A DNA stretch of 64,000 bases from Roseimicrobium sp. ORNL1 (GTDB lineage: Bacteria; Verrucomicrobiota; Verrucomicrobiia; Verrucomicrobiales; Verrucomicrobiaceae), in NCBI RefSeq assembly GCF_011044495.1, contig NZ_CP049143.1, positions 434,001-498,000 of the forward strand. The letters are read 5' to 3'. Made by a program: the position numbers and the translations under genes. A model generated the notes under the pieces. It had not been told where the DNA came from, made no database searches, and saw nothing but the letters and a program-made list of their open reading frames with translations. Below are positions 8,035 through 17,071 of this stretch, one piece after another (position 1 is the first letter of the stretch; each line of letters starts with the position of its first letter).

Positions 8035-8904
8035 TCACGGATTCAAGAACGCCCCGAGCGGACTCGTCGCGGAAGCGCGCTCACTGGCATCAGCTAGGCC
8101 GATTTCATACGCGGCCCTGCCAGCTTCCACGGCCATCTTGAAGGCCTGGGCCATGCGTACGGGGTCACCGGCCACGGCAATCGCCGTATTCACCAGCACT
8201 GCATCCGCACCCATCTCCAAGGCTTCGGCGGCGTGGCTTGGAGCGCCGATGCCGGCATCCACCACCACGGGCACGGAGGCTTGTTCGATGATGATTTCGA
8301 TCTGCTTCCGTGTCGTGATTCCCTGGTGCGAGCCAATCGGCGAACCGAGCGGCATCACGGTCGCGGTCCCCACATCCTGCAGGCGCTTGGCGAGCACGGG
8401 GTCAGCGTTGATATAGGGCAGCACTACGAAGCCTTCCTTCACGAGCACCTCAGCCGCCTTCAGTGTTTCCACCGGATCGGGCAGCAAGTAGCGGGGGTCG
8501 GGATGAATCTCCAGTTTCACCCAATTCGGCAATCCCGCAGCCACGGCCAGTCTTGCGAGGCGCACGGCTTCCTCGGCATTCATCGCGCCGCTGGTATTGG
8601 GCAGGAGCAGGTACTTGTCCGCAGGGATGAACTCGAGGATGTTCGCAAAGGGATCCTTCTTCCCAGTCAGGTCGGCGCGGCGCAGGGCCACCGTTACGAT
8701 CTCACCTCCGCTGGCATCCAGGGCGGCGCGCATCTTTTCTCCTGAGCTGAACTTGCCCGTGCCCAGCATCAGGCGTGACCGGATCTGGCGTCCGGCGATG
8801 GTGAATGGAGTCCCTTGCGTCACGAAGTCGGTAATGAGTGAGTGCGGTGCTTCTGGTTTTGACCTTCGTCTCTTCTTAGAGCTGCACACGGCGCAGCAGT
8901 TCAT
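8035..8904 (-). CDS. thiG: Thiazole synthase ThiG
   Basis: The 289-residue protein has the ThiG barrel: [17 protein letters not shown] near the start, the active-site lysine in [37 protein letters not shown], the phosphate loop PLGSPIGS and [31 protein letters not shown]. It forms the thiazole moiety of thiamine from DXP, dehydroglycine and ThiS thiocarboxylate. The ATG at 8904 overlaps the end of the upstream gene by 29 bases and adds a 30-40-residue N-terminal tail ([16 protein letters not shown]) that is unusual for ThiG. A GTG start around 8831 would remove most of it. No thiS, thiF or thiH and no TPP riboswitch lie next to it. Confidence 0.9.
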   Translation of the reverse strand: MNCCAVCSSKKRRRSKPEAPHSLITDFVTQGTPFTIAGRQIRSRLMLGTGKFSSGEKMRAALDASGGEIVTVALRRADLTGKKDPFANILEFIPADKYLLLPNTSGAMNAEEAVRLARLAVAAGLPNWVKLEIHPDPRYLLPDPVETLKAAEVLVKEGFVVLPYINADPVLAKRLQDVGTATVMPLGSPIGSHQGITTRKQIEIIIEQASVPVVVDAGIGAPSHAAEALEMGADAVLVNTAIAVAGDPVRMAQAFKMAVEAGRAAYEIGLADASERASATSPLGAFLNP

Positions 8905-9784
8905 CCAGCGGCATCTGCAGGCCGATGTAGAAGTCCCCGAATTCGGCGTACTTCGAGCTGACTTCGTCGAAGCGCATCTGGTACACGATGCCCTTGATGT
9001 GGTAGGTGTCGTGGGCCAGCAGCGTCACGCCCCACTCCATGAGGTCCAGGCCGGTCGAGCCGGTGATGAGCTGGCGCACCTTGCCGTGCCACTGGCGGCC
9101 CACTCGGGCGTGGCCCTGCATCAGCTCGCGGCGTGCTTCAAACTCGGTCGCGTACCAGTTGTTCCCGTCCGAGCGGCGCTTGCTCATGGGGTAGAAGCAA
9201 AGGACCGGCCAGTCAGCCATGTTCGGGTAGAGGCGGTCCTGATTGTACTTCTTCATGCGCTCGCGCCATTCATTCAGGCGCAGTTCGAAGGTGTCGCTGC
9301 CGTCCAGATCATTGGGGCTCAGGACGATTTCGGTGCCGTGCTCCTCCTGATTCTGCAGCTCGGCGCGGAGCTGTTTCTTGTACTCCTCTTCGGAGGTGGA
9401 GTACTCGCTGAGCTCCGTCATGGAGTAGTAGCTGTACACCGGCTCCAGGATGTCAGGACCGAGGCCGAGCGTAAGCTGCTTTTCGAAGAGGTTCGCATCC
9501 TGCAAATCCGGCGTCATCAGCATGAAGCCGAGGTCCGCCTTGGGGGTGATCACGCTGAAGGTCAGCAGTTGGGTGCGGGGATGCGAGCGGATGGTCTGGA
9601 CCAGCTTCGCAAGGCGTGTCTTGGCCTCCTGCTGCTCTTCGGTGGTGAGTGTCTGCCACAGACCGTGATCCACCGTGTAATACAGGTGCACTACGTGCAG
9701 GCCTTCCACCGGGACGAGAGGTTTCAGGGCCGTGGCGGGCTGAGCCGAGGCCGAGGTGGAGGGGAAGGGGATGGTCGAGGACAT
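8876..9784 (-). CDS. chdC: Coproheme decarboxylase / HemQ (chlorite dismutase-like family)
   Basis: The 302-residue product shows the dimeric alpha-beta barrel signatures of HemQ/Chd[14 protein letters not shown], then [72 protein letters not shown]. ChdC converts coproheme III to heme b in the coproporphyrin-dependent heme pathway. The histidine of the [13 protein letters not shown] block is where the proximal heme ligand is found in this family. The ATG at 9784 precedes a 30-residue Ser/Pro-rich leader; an ATG at 9835 and the full open frame to 9997 have proline-rich low-complexity ends and no homology. thiG overlaps its 3' end. Confidence 0.85.
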   Translation of the reverse strand: MSSTIPFPSTSASAQPATALKPLVPVEGLHVVHLYYTVDHGLWQTLTTEEQQEAKTRLAKLVQTIRSHPRTQLLTFSVITPKADLGFMLMTPDLQDANLFEKQLTLGLGPDILEPVYSYYSMTELSEYSTSEEEYKKQLRAELQNQEEHGTEIVLSPNDLDGSDTFELRLNEWRERMKKYNQDRLYPNMADWPVLCFYPMSKRRSDGNNWYATEFEARRELMQGHARVGRQWHGKVRQLITGSTGLDLMEWGVTLLAHDTYHIKGIVYQMRFDEVSSKYAEFGDFYIGLQMPLDELLRRVQL

Positions 9785-10017
9785 GGGAGGCAGGGGGGAG
9801 CGAGTGGGTAAGGAAGAGGGAGGGGAATGGAGCATTGGGGGAGGCGGAAGACAAGCACCGAGGAAAAATCCCGCCGCCGTGGCCCGCATCCTGCACCAGA
9901 GACGAATACGAAAGCTGAAGACCTGTGCTGCCGGGGAAGTTTGACTGGCCAAAAAACCGTTTGAATCCCCGCCACCAGACATTACCCTGCGATCCAACTT
10001 TTACCAAAACTCGAAAA

Positions 10018-10251
10018 ATGGCAGACGTCGAAAATAAGTATCCGCAGAATACCGCTGGCAAGTTCTACGTGGACGACCAGTGCATCGACTGTGACCTTTG
10101 CCGTGAAACTGCCCCGGCCAACTTCACCCGCGACGACGACGGTGGCCACAGCTACGTCTACAAGCAGGCGGAGAACGACGAAGAGCAGCGCCTCTGCGAG
10201 GAAGCCATGGCGGGATGCCCGGTGGAAGCCATTGGCGCGGACGGCGAGTAA
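10018..10251 (+). CDS. Small [4Fe-4S] ferredoxin
   Basis: The 77-residue acidic protein has Cys22, Cys25, Cys28 (CIDCDLC) and Cys67 followed by Pro (GCPVEAIG), the pattern of a single-cluster bacterial ferredoxin (Fer4_13/Fer4_15 type). It should be a cytosolic electron carrier. It is divergent from the coproheme decarboxylase gene with about 230 bases between the starts, and it is followed by its own terminator. The ATG at 10018 gives a start directly before homology; the frame upstream to 9925 is not conserved in character. The electron donor and acceptor cannot be told from context. Confidence 0.9.
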   Translation: MADVENKYPQNTAGKFYVDDQCIDCDLCRETAPANFTRDDDGGHSYVYKQAENDEEQRLCEEAMAGCPVEAIGADGE

Positions 10252-10280
10252 GCCTCCTTTTCGCCTCTCATACCCTTTCG

Positions 10281-10318
10281 AAAAGCCGCGCCCGGCAGGG
10301 TGCGGTTTTTCTTTTTTT
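10281..10318 (+). terminator. Rho-independent terminator after the ferredoxin gene
   Basis: A GC-rich stem (GCCGCGCCC with GGGTGCGGT, loop GGCA, one G-T pair) is followed by TTTTTCTTTTTTT. Confidence 0.75.
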
Positions 10319-10393
10319 GGCAGGCCAGCTGGAGACACCGTTGCCTTCCCGGTTGCCCGTTGACTCCCACCCCTTTTCCCCTGAATCTCCCCC

Positions 10394-10765
10394 ATGCGCT
10401 GGGCCACCCGACGAGACCGACTCCGCCACCAGGCCATCACGGACTGGCGCGGCGTGGAGGACGGCCCGCTCATGGACAGCCATGCGCAGAGTCTCGAGTC
10501 CATCATCCCCCAGATCCTGAAGACCTGGAAGCTGGATGAGCGCCTGCGCGAGGACGACGTCGCCGCTGCCTGGGAGGGCATCGTGGGCTCGTTCAATGCC
10601 CGCCACACGGCCCCCGACGGCCTGAAGCGTGGCGTGCTCACCGTGCGTGTCCTGCAGCCGGCGCTGCACCACACCCTGATGATGCAGAAGGCCTCCCTGC
10701 TGAAGCGGCTTCAGGAGCGGTTCGGTGAGAAGGAGATCAAGGATTTGCGCTTCCGGCACGGGTGA
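10394..10765 (+). CDS. DUF721 / DciA-like protein
   Basis: The 123-residue product has the DUF721 pattern: VAAAWEGIVGSFNARHTAPDGLKRGVLTVRVLQPALHHTLMMQKASLLKRLQERFGEKEIKDLRFRHG, that is Trp-x2-IVG, a beta strand with a hydrophobic LTVRV core, a helix and the final I-x2-LRFR strand. DciA proteins are the ancestral loaders of the replicative helicase DnaB in bacteria that lack DnaC. The KH-like fold is compact and this protein has a short basic N-terminus instead of the long helical region of some homologs. It ends three bases before a convergent gene. Confidence 0.75.
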   Translation: MRWATRRDRLRHQAITDWRGVEDGPLMDSHAQSLESIIPQILKTWKLDERLREDDVAAAWEGIVGSFNARHTAPDGLKRGVLTVRVLQPALHHTLMMQKASLLKRLQERFGEKEIKDLRFRHG

Positions 10766-10768
10766 CGG

Positions 10769-11083
10769 TCACTGGGAAGTGGACGTCGTATCAAGATAGA
10801 CCTCGGTACCGATGGGAATGTCGAATACGTGAATGTCCTTCGGAAACGAGATTGGAGTGGCCTCAAGCCTCTTCGCGTCGGGTTGATAGTGGATCATCTC
10901 AAGCTCTTGAATCTTTGTTCGGATAGCCTCTCCGAGTGGTGTCCGAAGGAGCAGCGGGTCGCCTTTCCGTACGGTGGGTATCCCCTCGGTCCAAGGAATG
11001 CCCGGCACGACTACGACACCGCGACCCTGAATATGAAATCGATCGGTGACGGTGAACAGGTAAGCAAGAGTTTCCATCCTCAT
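10769..11083 (-). CDS. Small hypothetical protein resembling translation-factor domain 2 (EF-Tu-like beta barrel)
   Basis: From the ATG at 11083 (or 11077) the frame encodes 104 (102) residues. Its core, METLAYLFTVTDRFHIQGRGVVVVPGIP followed by VRKGDPLLLRTPLGEAIRTKIQELEMI, follows the strand order of the EF-Tu domain 2 barrel, where V-x-D-x-F-x-I-x-GRG-x-V-V is the hallmark. Free-standing domain-2-like proteins of about 100 residues occur in bacteria without known function. The frame upstream of 11083 overlaps the divergent transporter gene and has no homology. Function is unknown; ribosome or GTPase association would be a guess. Confidence 0.6.
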   Translation of the reverse strand: MRMETLAYLFTVTDRFHIQGRGVVVVPGIPWTEGIPTVRKGDPLLLRTPLGEAIRTKIQELEMIHYQPDAKRLEATPISFPKDIHVFDIPIGTEVYLDTTSTSQ

Positions 11084-11191
11084 CCAATACTCGCCATGTC
11101 GTCCGGTGAGAGCAATTCGAATCCAGCCTGCCGCGGAACTCACAAATTGGCCCTTCCCGCCCGGTGGAATTGCGTCTAGAAATCTGGCCCC

Positions 11192-12787
11192 ATGTCCAAG
11201 CCCACCTCCAAAAAGTCCGCCGCTGAGAGCTCGTCCGCTCCTGACGTGTCTCCGAGTGCCTCGCCTTCGGACGCCCGCGTCACCCACTGGCTGCTGGCCA
11301 TCATCTGCTTTCTTTCGGGTGCCTCCGTCATGGTCATCGAGATCAGCGCGAACCGCCTCCTTGCGCCTTACTTTGGGAACAGCATCTACACGTGGACGGC
11401 GCTCATCGGCGTGGTGCTCATCGCCCTGAGCGGTGGCGCCTGGTTGGGCGGGGTGCTGGCGGACAAGATTGGCCGCGTGGATCTTCTGGCCAAGCTGCTG
11501 GCGGGTGCCGCCGTGCTTACCATGCTCATCCCCGCGTTCGCCACCTGGTTCTCACCGGAAATCTCCACCAAGGGGCTCATTGCAGGGCCCGTGTTTATCT
11601 CGCTGTTTCTGTTCGCCCTGCCCGCCATCCTTCTTGGGGCGGTGTCTCCGGCGAGCGTGCGTTTCTACAGCATGGTGAATCAGGATCGTCAGGTGGGCCA
11701 TGCGGCTGGGGTCATCAGCATGCTGGGCTCACTGGGCAGTTTCGTGGGGACTTTCCTCTCGGGCTTCTTCCTGTTATCCGCCTTTGGTGTGAAGGCCATT
11801 TTCATCGGCACGGGTGCACTGCTGCTCGTGCTTGCCCTCATTGCCTTCTGGATGGCGCGCAAGCCAGCTCTCCACCAAGCGGGGGCGAGCGCAGTCATTG
11901 CGGTTGCTGGCTTGATCGGATTCTTCGTGGAGGCGCCGGTGTCTGCCGAAGTCGTTCACCGCGAAACCTCCTTCTACCACCAGATCACCGTGGAGGAGCC
12001 GAAGAACTTCCCCGGAGCGCGCCTGCTCAAGCTGGATAACACCATGGAGGGCGGCATGCGCGTCTCCGATGGCTCGCTCATCCTCGACTACCAGCACTTC
12101 TGGAGGCTCGCTCTTTTGAATGAGGACCTCAAAATCCATCGCGCGCTCTTCATCGGCGCCGGAGCCTTTGGCATGCCGGAAGAAGTGTCACGCGTGGTGC
12201 CTGGTTCCCATGTGGATGTCGTGGAAATCGATCCCGCCGTCATCAGTGTGGGGCGCCGGTTCTTCAAGCTCGACGAGCATCCCAATGTCCACGCGCACGC
12301 CAGCGATGCGCGCCGCTACCTGCGCGCAAGCGAGGGGAACTATGACCTCATCTTTGGTGATGCCTATAGCGGGCGGCAGCACATTCCTTCCCACCTCGTG
12401 ACACGTGAGTTCTTCGAAGAGGTGAAATCGAACCTGAGCCCCAACGGTGTATTTCTCATGAACGTCATCTCGGCATCCCAGGGCGAGAAAGCTGAGCTGC
12501 TCTCGGCCATCATGGGCACACTGCGAAAAGTATTCCCGCACGTGGAGGTTTTCGCTGTGGGCGGCGGTACGGACATGCAAAACCTCATCCTGCTGGGCTC
12601 GAAGCAAAGCTGGAAGCCGTGGCTGGAGGACAAGTATCGCACCCCAGGCAGTATTGAGTCGCGCATGGTCGTCCGGAGACTGCTTGAGCGCCAGCTTCCG
12701 ATTGAGGGGCCGATTCTTACCGATGATCTGAATCCGGTGGAAGCAATCGTTGCACGGCAGTTGCTCCGCTGGAGCAACGCCGAGTGA
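11192..12787 (+). CDS. Fused membrane transporter-like / spermidine synthase-like protein
   Basis: The 531-residue protein starts with about 200 residues of polytopic membrane sequence that includes SGASVMVIEISANRLLAPYFGNSIYTW, the hallmark of the fused MFS/spermidine synthase family. The C-terminal half is a Rossmann methyltransferase-like polyamine synthase domain with RALFIGAGAFGMPEEV, VDVVEIDPAVISVGRRFF and YDLIFGDAYSGRQHIPSHLVTREFF. The signature aspartates that bind the aminopropyl donor are partly kept (EIDP, GDAYSG). Proteins of this type are common but biochemically obscure; polyamine synthesis at the membrane is an inference. It stands alone, without speD or speA nearby. Confidence 0.8.
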   Translation: MSKPTSKKSAAESSSAPDVSPSASPSDARVTHWLLAIICFLSGASVMVIEISANRLLAPYFGNSIYTWTALIGVVLIALSGGAWLGGVLADKIGRVDLLAKLLAGAAVLTMLIPAFATWFSPEISTKGLIAGPVFISLFLFALPAILLGAVSPASVRFYSMVNQDRQVGHAAGVISMLGSLGSFVGTFLSGFFLLSAFGVKAIFIGTGALLLVLALIAFWMARKPALHQAGASAVIAVAGLIGFFVEAPVSAEVVHRETSFYHQITVEEPKNFPGARLLKLDNTMEGGMRVSDGSLILDYQHFWRLALLNEDLKIHRALFIGAGAFGMPEEVSRVVPGSHVDVVEIDPAVISVGRRFFKLDEHPNVHAHASDARRYLRASEGNYDLIFGDAYSGRQHIPSHLVTREFFEEVKSNLSPNGVFLMNVISASQGEKAELLSAIMGTLRKVFPHVEVFAVGGGTDMQNLILLGSKQSWKPWLEDKYRTPGSIESRMVVRRLLERQLPIEGPILTDDLNPVEAIVARQLLRWSNAE

Positions 12788-12871
12788 CAGCTGTGATTCG
12801 TTCTACTCAAAAAGAAAAGCGCCTGCTGGATCCTCTCTTTACCATGGCATGAGGATCGCTGAGAAAGGCGC

Positions 12872-14143
12872 ATGATCCCCGCCACCACTACCGCGGTCAG
12901 GAGAGTTGTTGGAGTCGGCTGGTTCGCCGCCCTGATGTTGGGTGCCACCGCAGTGGTGACGGCGAATCCGATTCCTGGGGAGGATGCGGAAGTGCCAGTC
13001 GAGATTCCGCTGACGGACGCGGCGAGGCACTACCGCCTGCAGCGACTGTACGTGAAGCAGCGTTTTGATTCACCGGTGGCCATGACAGTGGCGCCCCTGC
13101 CTGAGCCACGGCATGTGATCATGCAGCAGCGCGGCGAGGTCTGGGTGCTCCCGCAGGATGAGATCCTGGGCACGCCGGAGCGGTTCCTGGATTTCCGCGA
13201 GCAGTTGAAAAACGTCATCCTCTTCGAGGAAGGTTTTCATGGCATGGCCTTCCATCCGGACTTCGCGCAGAATGGGAAGTTCTACATCTCGTACTCCGCC
13301 GTGGAGCCGCGTCGCACGGTCATCAGCGAGATGCGCGTGATGGAGGGGAATCCCCTGCAGGCGGATCCTGGCACCGAGCGTGTGCTGCTGGAGCTGCCAC
13401 ACATCATGGCGAATCACTTCGCCGGCGGGCTGGCCTTTGGTCCCGACGATAAACTCTACATCGCCATCGGCGATGGTGGCATGCGTGACGAACCCTATCG
13501 CCTCGCGCAGAATCCATTTTCACTGAATGGCAAGCTGCTCCGCATCGATGTGGATGAGCGCACCGGCAATCTCCCGTATGGCATCCCGAAGGACAATCCC
13601 TTTGCGGACAAGCAGGAGTGGCGTCCTGAAATCTGGGCACTGGGTCTGCGCAACCCGTGGGGCTTCGCCTTTGACCGCGTCACGGGTCATCTCTGGCTGG
13701 CGGACGTGGGACAGGACATCTGGGAAGAGGTGAACCTGATCAAGAAAGGCCGGAACTACGGCTGGAGCGATCGCGAGGGCCCGAAGCAGGCAAACTTCCA
13801 CGCCACGCCTTTCCTGCCGGATCGCAAGTATGAGGAGCCTGTCTACGCGTACATGCACTCCGAAGGCGTGAGCATCACCGGTGGATTCGTGTACCGTGGT
13901 GAGCGGCTCCCCAAGCTGGAAGGGTGCTACATCTACGGTGACTGGGGATTCGGCACACTGTCCGCACTGCGTTACGAACCGGACTCGGGGACGGTGCAGG
14001 AGCGTTTCGCGCTGTACCGCAGACCGGAAAATGCTGAGACTCCCTTCAATCCGACCATGATTTCCGAAGATGTGAGCGGTGAAATCATCATCATGTCCCA
14101 GGAGGGGAATGTGTACACGCTCATTCCCGCGGCGGGGGAGTAG
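12872..14143 (+). CDS. Secreted PQQ-dependent glucose/sorbosone dehydrogenase-family protein
   Basis: The 423-residue protein has a signal peptide (about residues 1-33, ending ATAVVTANP) and a six-bladed beta-propeller typical of soluble quinoprotein glucose dehydrogenase and Hhip-like proteins. Seen are VAMTVAPLPEPRHVIMQQRGEVWVL, EEGFHGMAFHPDF, GGLAFGPDDKLYIAIGDGG, RPEIWALGLRNPWGFAFDRVTGHLWLADVGQDIWEEVNLI and SITGGFVYRGERLPKLEGCYIYGDWGFG. It probably oxidises a sugar in the periplasm using PQQ. No PQQ biosynthesis gene is in the window. The start at 12872 is the only one giving a full signal peptide. Confidence 0.85.
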   Translation: MIPATTTAVRRVVGVGWFAALMLGATAVVTANPIPGEDAEVPVEIPLTDAARHYRLQRLYVKQRFDSPVAMTVAPLPEPRHVIMQQRGEVWVLPQDEILGTPERFLDFREQLKNVILFEEGFHGMAFHPDFAQNGKFYISYSAVEPRRTVISEMRVMEGNPLQADPGTERVLLELPHIMANHFAGGLAFGPDDKLYIAIGDGGMRDEPYRLAQNPFSLNGKLLRIDVDERTGNLPYGIPKDNPFADKQEWRPEIWALGLRNPWGFAFDRVTGHLWLADVGQDIWEEVNLIKKGRNYGWSDREGPKQANFHATPFLPDRKYEEPVYAYMHSEGVSITGGFVYRGERLPKLEGCYIYGDWGFGTLSALRYEPDSGTVQERFALYRRPENAETPFNPTMISEDVSGEIIIMSQEGNVYTLIPAAGE

Positions 14144-14235
14144 GGCATACGCACAGTATAGGATTCGTGGTTTCCCTATCCGCGGCATGCGGTAGCATGA
14201 GGGCTGCATTCGTTTTGCCCGCATCTCCTCTGTCC

Positions 14236-14568
14236 ATGCTTCAGCGCTTCCAACTCATCATCCACGCGAGCGGATTCCACGTGCCTGAAAAAGGCCAGGA
14301 TCCCATCATTGGCTTTCTCACCGTGAAGCGCGTGATGGCGCACGATGAGGAGGAAGCGGGCAACGTCGCCAAAGAGGAGATGATGAATGATCCAAAGATC
14401 CTCGGGATGATGGAGCAGACCAGGGAGCACACGGGGACGGACGCCACCTGCAAGCTGGAAGTGGGCGAGTGCTTCCGCATTGGTTGGCTGCGCTGGACCC
14501 TTTCCCCACTGCCCACGCGACTGCTGGTGTATTCGGCGGAGAAGGATGCAGATCAGGAAGCGAAGTAA
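14236..14568 (+). CDS. Hypothetical protein, 110 residues
   Basis: From the ATG at 14236 the frame encodes a soluble alpha/beta protein (MLQRFQLIIHASGFHVPEKGQDPIIG, then FLTVKRVMAHDEEEAGNVAKEEMMND). The pattern of a strand followed by an EEA-rich helix suggests a small ferredoxin-like fold. I do not recognise the family. It lies 12 bases before the next gene and is probably co-transcribed with it. A frame extension upstream to 14167 is less likely because homology-like structure starts at 14236. Confidence 0.55.
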   Translation: MLQRFQLIIHASGFHVPEKGQDPIIGFLTVKRVMAHDEEEAGNVAKEEMMNDPKILGMMEQTREHTGTDATCKLEVGECFRIGWLRWTLSPLPTRLLVYSAEKDADQEAK

Positions 14569-14580
14569 CGCGCGGGGGCT

Positions 14581-15012
14581 ATGACGCGGACAACGTTTTA
14601 TATCATCTGGTTTGGAGGGTTTGCTTTCATCGCTGCGGTGTTGGCATCCGGACCTCTCCTCATCAGATACGCGGCACGGAAAGCAGGAGGGGTCATCCGC
14701 AAGCTTCCGCCGGACTTCCTCCGCAGCGTGGATGAGGTCTGGTCCGTGAGCGTGGGCTGGATCAATATCAGCTGTGAAGAGATCAGGTTCTATCCGGATG
14801 GCATCGGCGTTCCACTCAGGCGGGGGAACGAACTCTTCTTCCGGTTTGACGGGCTCGCCATCGCACCCAACGAACGCATGGGAGACAAGTGCATGCTCAA
14901 AATCATGTCCCGGCACAGTGGACGCGAAGTGTACGTGCCTCCCCACGTGCGTCCGGAAGTCCTGGCGTACTTGGTCGAGAACGGAGTGAAAATGCCGGAG
15001 TCGGCGGAGTGA
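14581..15012 (+). CDS. Hypothetical membrane-anchored protein, 143 residues
   Basis: The product has one N-terminal transmembrane segment (residues about 5-27, FYIIWFGGFAFIAAVLASGPLLI) and a soluble domain of about 110 residues rich in beta strands (WSVSVGWINISCEEIRFYPDGIGVPL, FFRFDGLAIAP, REVYVPPHVRPEVLAYLVENGV). The layout is like small PH-domain-like membrane proteins, but I see no diagnostic motif. It follows the previous hypothetical gene by 12 bases, in a likely two-gene unit. Confidence 0.6.
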   Translation: MTRTTFYIIWFGGFAFIAAVLASGPLLIRYAARKAGGVIRKLPPDFLRSVDEVWSVSVGWINISCEEIRFYPDGIGVPLRRGNELFFRFDGLAIAPNERMGDKCMLKIMSRHSGREVYVPPHVRPEVLAYLVENGVKMPESAE

Positions 15013-15148
15013 GTGGCCCCTGATGATGGCGATGGAGACGAGGCGAGCATTCAGCGTTGCGATTCCGCAGTTTCTTTCAGCTAGAGTTCTCCTCCGGGAG
15101 ACATCGCCATCTTGACAATCACCGCTCCCGGTGGTGCTCTTCTGGCCC

Positions 15149-16021
15149 ATGAAATTATCGCCACGTCTCCTTTCGTTCGCCGCGCTGGGCTCGCTCGCCC
15201 TGGCTGTTGGTGTCTTCGCCGCCAACCCCGTCCCCGACACCGTCAAGCAGGGCGGCTTCGCCATCGGACCGCAGGCCTACTCCTTCAACCGCTTCACCGC
15301 GTTTGAGGCTGTGGAAAAGGCCGCCGCTGCCGGCGCGAAGTGCATTGAGTTCTATCCCGGCCAGAAGCTGAGCAAGGACAAGCCCGACTCCAAGCTGCAT
15401 CACACCATGAGTGATGAAGACTTCGCCGCTCTCCAGGCCAAGCTGAAGCAGCATGATGTGACCGCCGTGAACTACGGCGTGGTCGGCGGCAAGGACGAAG
15501 CCGAGTGGCGCAAGATCTTCGAATTCGCGAAGAAGCTGAACCTCTACGCGATCACCACCGAAGACGTGAAGAACATCGACGTCATCGAGAAGCTGGTGAA
15601 GGAGTTCGACATCAAGGTGGGCTACCATGAGCACGCCAAGCGTCCGCTGGATCGCAGCTATGAACTCTGGGACCCGAACTTTGTGGCCAAGCTCGTGAAG
15701 GATCGCGACCCCCGCATCGGCGCCTGCGCGGACACCGGCCACTGGCAGACCAGCGGCCTCAAGCCGATTGAGTGCCTGAAGATCCTCAAGGGCCGCATCA
15801 TCAGCAGCCACCTCAAGGATCGTGAAGCCATCGGTGAGAAGAAGCCGGACATCGTGTACGGCACCGGTGTGAGCGACATCGCGGGCTGCCTTGCCGAACT
15901 CAAGGCCCAGGGCTTCGATGGCAACATCTCCGTGGAGTATGAGAACAAGTGGGAAGACAACGTCCCCGACATCAAGACCTGCATCGAGTTCGTGAAGAAC
16001 TGGGGCGAGAAGAACAAGTAG
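15149..16021 (+). CDS. Secreted sugar phosphate isomerase/epimerase-like TIM-barrel protein
   Basis: From the ATG at 15149 the 290-residue protein begins with a signal peptide (MKLSPRLLSFAALGSLALAVGVFA). The mature part is an AP-endonuclease-2/xylose-isomerase-like barrel: FEAVEKAAAAGAKCIEFYPGQ, VGYHEHAKRP, RIGACADTGHW, IISSHLKDR and GNISVEYENKWEDNVPDIKTCIEFV, which supply the His, Asp and Glu metal ligands. Secreted members of this family are characteristic of Verrucomicrobiota and Planctomycetota and are often linked to keto-sugar metabolism. The substrate is unknown. A strong terminator follows. Confidence 0.85.
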   Translation: MKLSPRLLSFAALGSLALAVGVFAANPVPDTVKQGGFAIGPQAYSFNRFTAFEAVEKAAAAGAKCIEFYPGQKLSKDKPDSKLHHTMSDEDFAALQAKLKQHDVTAVNYGVVGGKDEAEWRKIFEFAKKLNLYAITTEDVKNIDVIEKLVKEFDIKVGYHEHAKRPLDRSYELWDPNFVAKLVKDRDPRIGACADTGHWQTSGLKPIECLKILKGRIISSHLKDREAIGEKKPDIVYGTGVSDIAGCLAELKAQGFDGNISVEYENKWEDNVPDIKTCIEFVKNWGEKNK

Positions 16022-16062
16022 TCTCCTCTCCAGGCCTTTCCCCAAGGACTGATTTCAAATTG

Positions 16063-16101
16063 AAAACGCCGTGGCGCCTCGCGTCACGGCGTTTTGTTTT
16101 T
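16063..16101 (+). terminator. Intrinsic terminator after the isomerase-like gene
   Basis: An 11-base perfect stem (AAAACGCCGTG/CACGGCGTTTT) is followed by GTTTTT. Confidence 0.8.
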
Positions 16102-16166
16102 CAGGCTTGGAGAATAGGCTGACAGATATCGTCGCTGTCTTACTGCTTCGACCGCATACCGAAGTT

Positions 16167-16414
16167 GCTGCCTGAAGGGCAGCAGGAGCCCAGCTCAGAG
16201 CTAGGGAGCCTTAGCGACCGACACTCTGGGTAGGATGTGAAATCCATGCCACCCTGAAAGGGTGGAGGAACGGGCACCATGGTTTCAGACGACAAACTGG
16301 ATAGATTGCTCTCCTCCGCCCCTTCAGGGCGGTATCTCTTTCCATGCCCACCCAGGGTGTCGGTCGCCAAGGCTCCCTAACCCTGGGCTTGGCTCCTTCG
16401 CCCCTTCAGGGCGC
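16167..16414. repeat. Long inverted-repeat (MITE-like) element, about 248 bp
   Basis: Arms of about 102 bases (16167-16268 and 16313-16414) are imperfect inverted repeats around a spacer of about 44 bases. Shared tracts include TAGGGAGCCTT and GCGACCGACAC, and each arm carries CCTGAAGGG-type palindromes at both ends. The DNA could fold into one long cruciform. The whole gene-free stretch 16022-16610 holds the terminator at 16063, this element, and about 195 further bases (16415-16610) in which I see only the upstream region of the next gene. Confidence 0.7.
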
Positions 16415-16610
16415 AATGCGGAAGCTCATGAGCGTATCGTAGCAGTAGTCGCCAAAGCAGCTCATTGCACATGCCTCAATGAGGCACCGTCTTCCTGCGC
16501 TCGCTCTGACGTGATGGACTGTCCGCATCGCCCGCCAAGTTTCCATGGCGAAAAGTTTTTGTCATTTGCGTCACAATCGCCTGCCACTTCAAATGCAATC
16601 AGTCCAAACC

Positions 16611-17015
16611 ATGAAGCATTCCCTCCTCAAAACCCTCGCCATCCTCATCCTTGCTGGAAGCAGCATCGGTACCGCCGCCGCTGAAGGCCCGCTGCCCTTT
16701 GAAGTGAAGGTTGGCGATCAAGCCGCGACCCACAAAGCCGGTGAACCCTTCGCGCAGATCGAAAAGCCTGTGGCTGCAGATGCTGGCATCTCCATTGGCA
16801 ACAAGGCGGAGATGACCATCATCAATGTGCACAAGACCGCTGCCGACGGCGTAACCCCGGACCAGTCCGCCCAGACTGCCATCATCATTCTCCAGGGTAC
16901 GAATGCTGGAAAACTTGACCAGACCATGGACAAACAGAAACTGTCCCCGGGCAAGTACCTCCTGAGCATCTCCTCCGGCGAGAACACCGCCACCATCAAA
17001 TTTGAAGTGAAGTAA
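16611..17015 (+). CDS. Small secreted hypothetical protein, 134 residues
   Basis: The ATG at 16611 is followed by a clear signal peptide (MKHSLLKTLAILILAGSSIGTAAA). The mature protein of about 110 residues alternates beta strands (FEVKVGDQAATHKAGEPFAQI, AEMTIINVHKT, AQTAIIILQGTN, KYLLSISSGENTATIKFEV), suggesting a small Ig-like or lipocalin-like beta sandwich exported to the periplasm. I know no family for it. The next gene encodes another small secreted protein 56 bases downstream, so they are probably one unit ending at the 17384 terminator. Confidence 0.65.
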   Translation: MKHSLLKTLAILILAGSSIGTAAAEGPLPFEVKVGDQAATHKAGEPFAQIEKPVAADAGISIGNKAEMTIINVHKTAADGVTPDQSAQTAIIILQGTNAGKLDQTMDKQKLSPGKYLLSISSGENTATIKFEVK

Positions 17016-17071
17016 CTCTCATTTCACCTTCCAAGAAACAAATCACATCCACATCCCAAATCAGAACAGAC

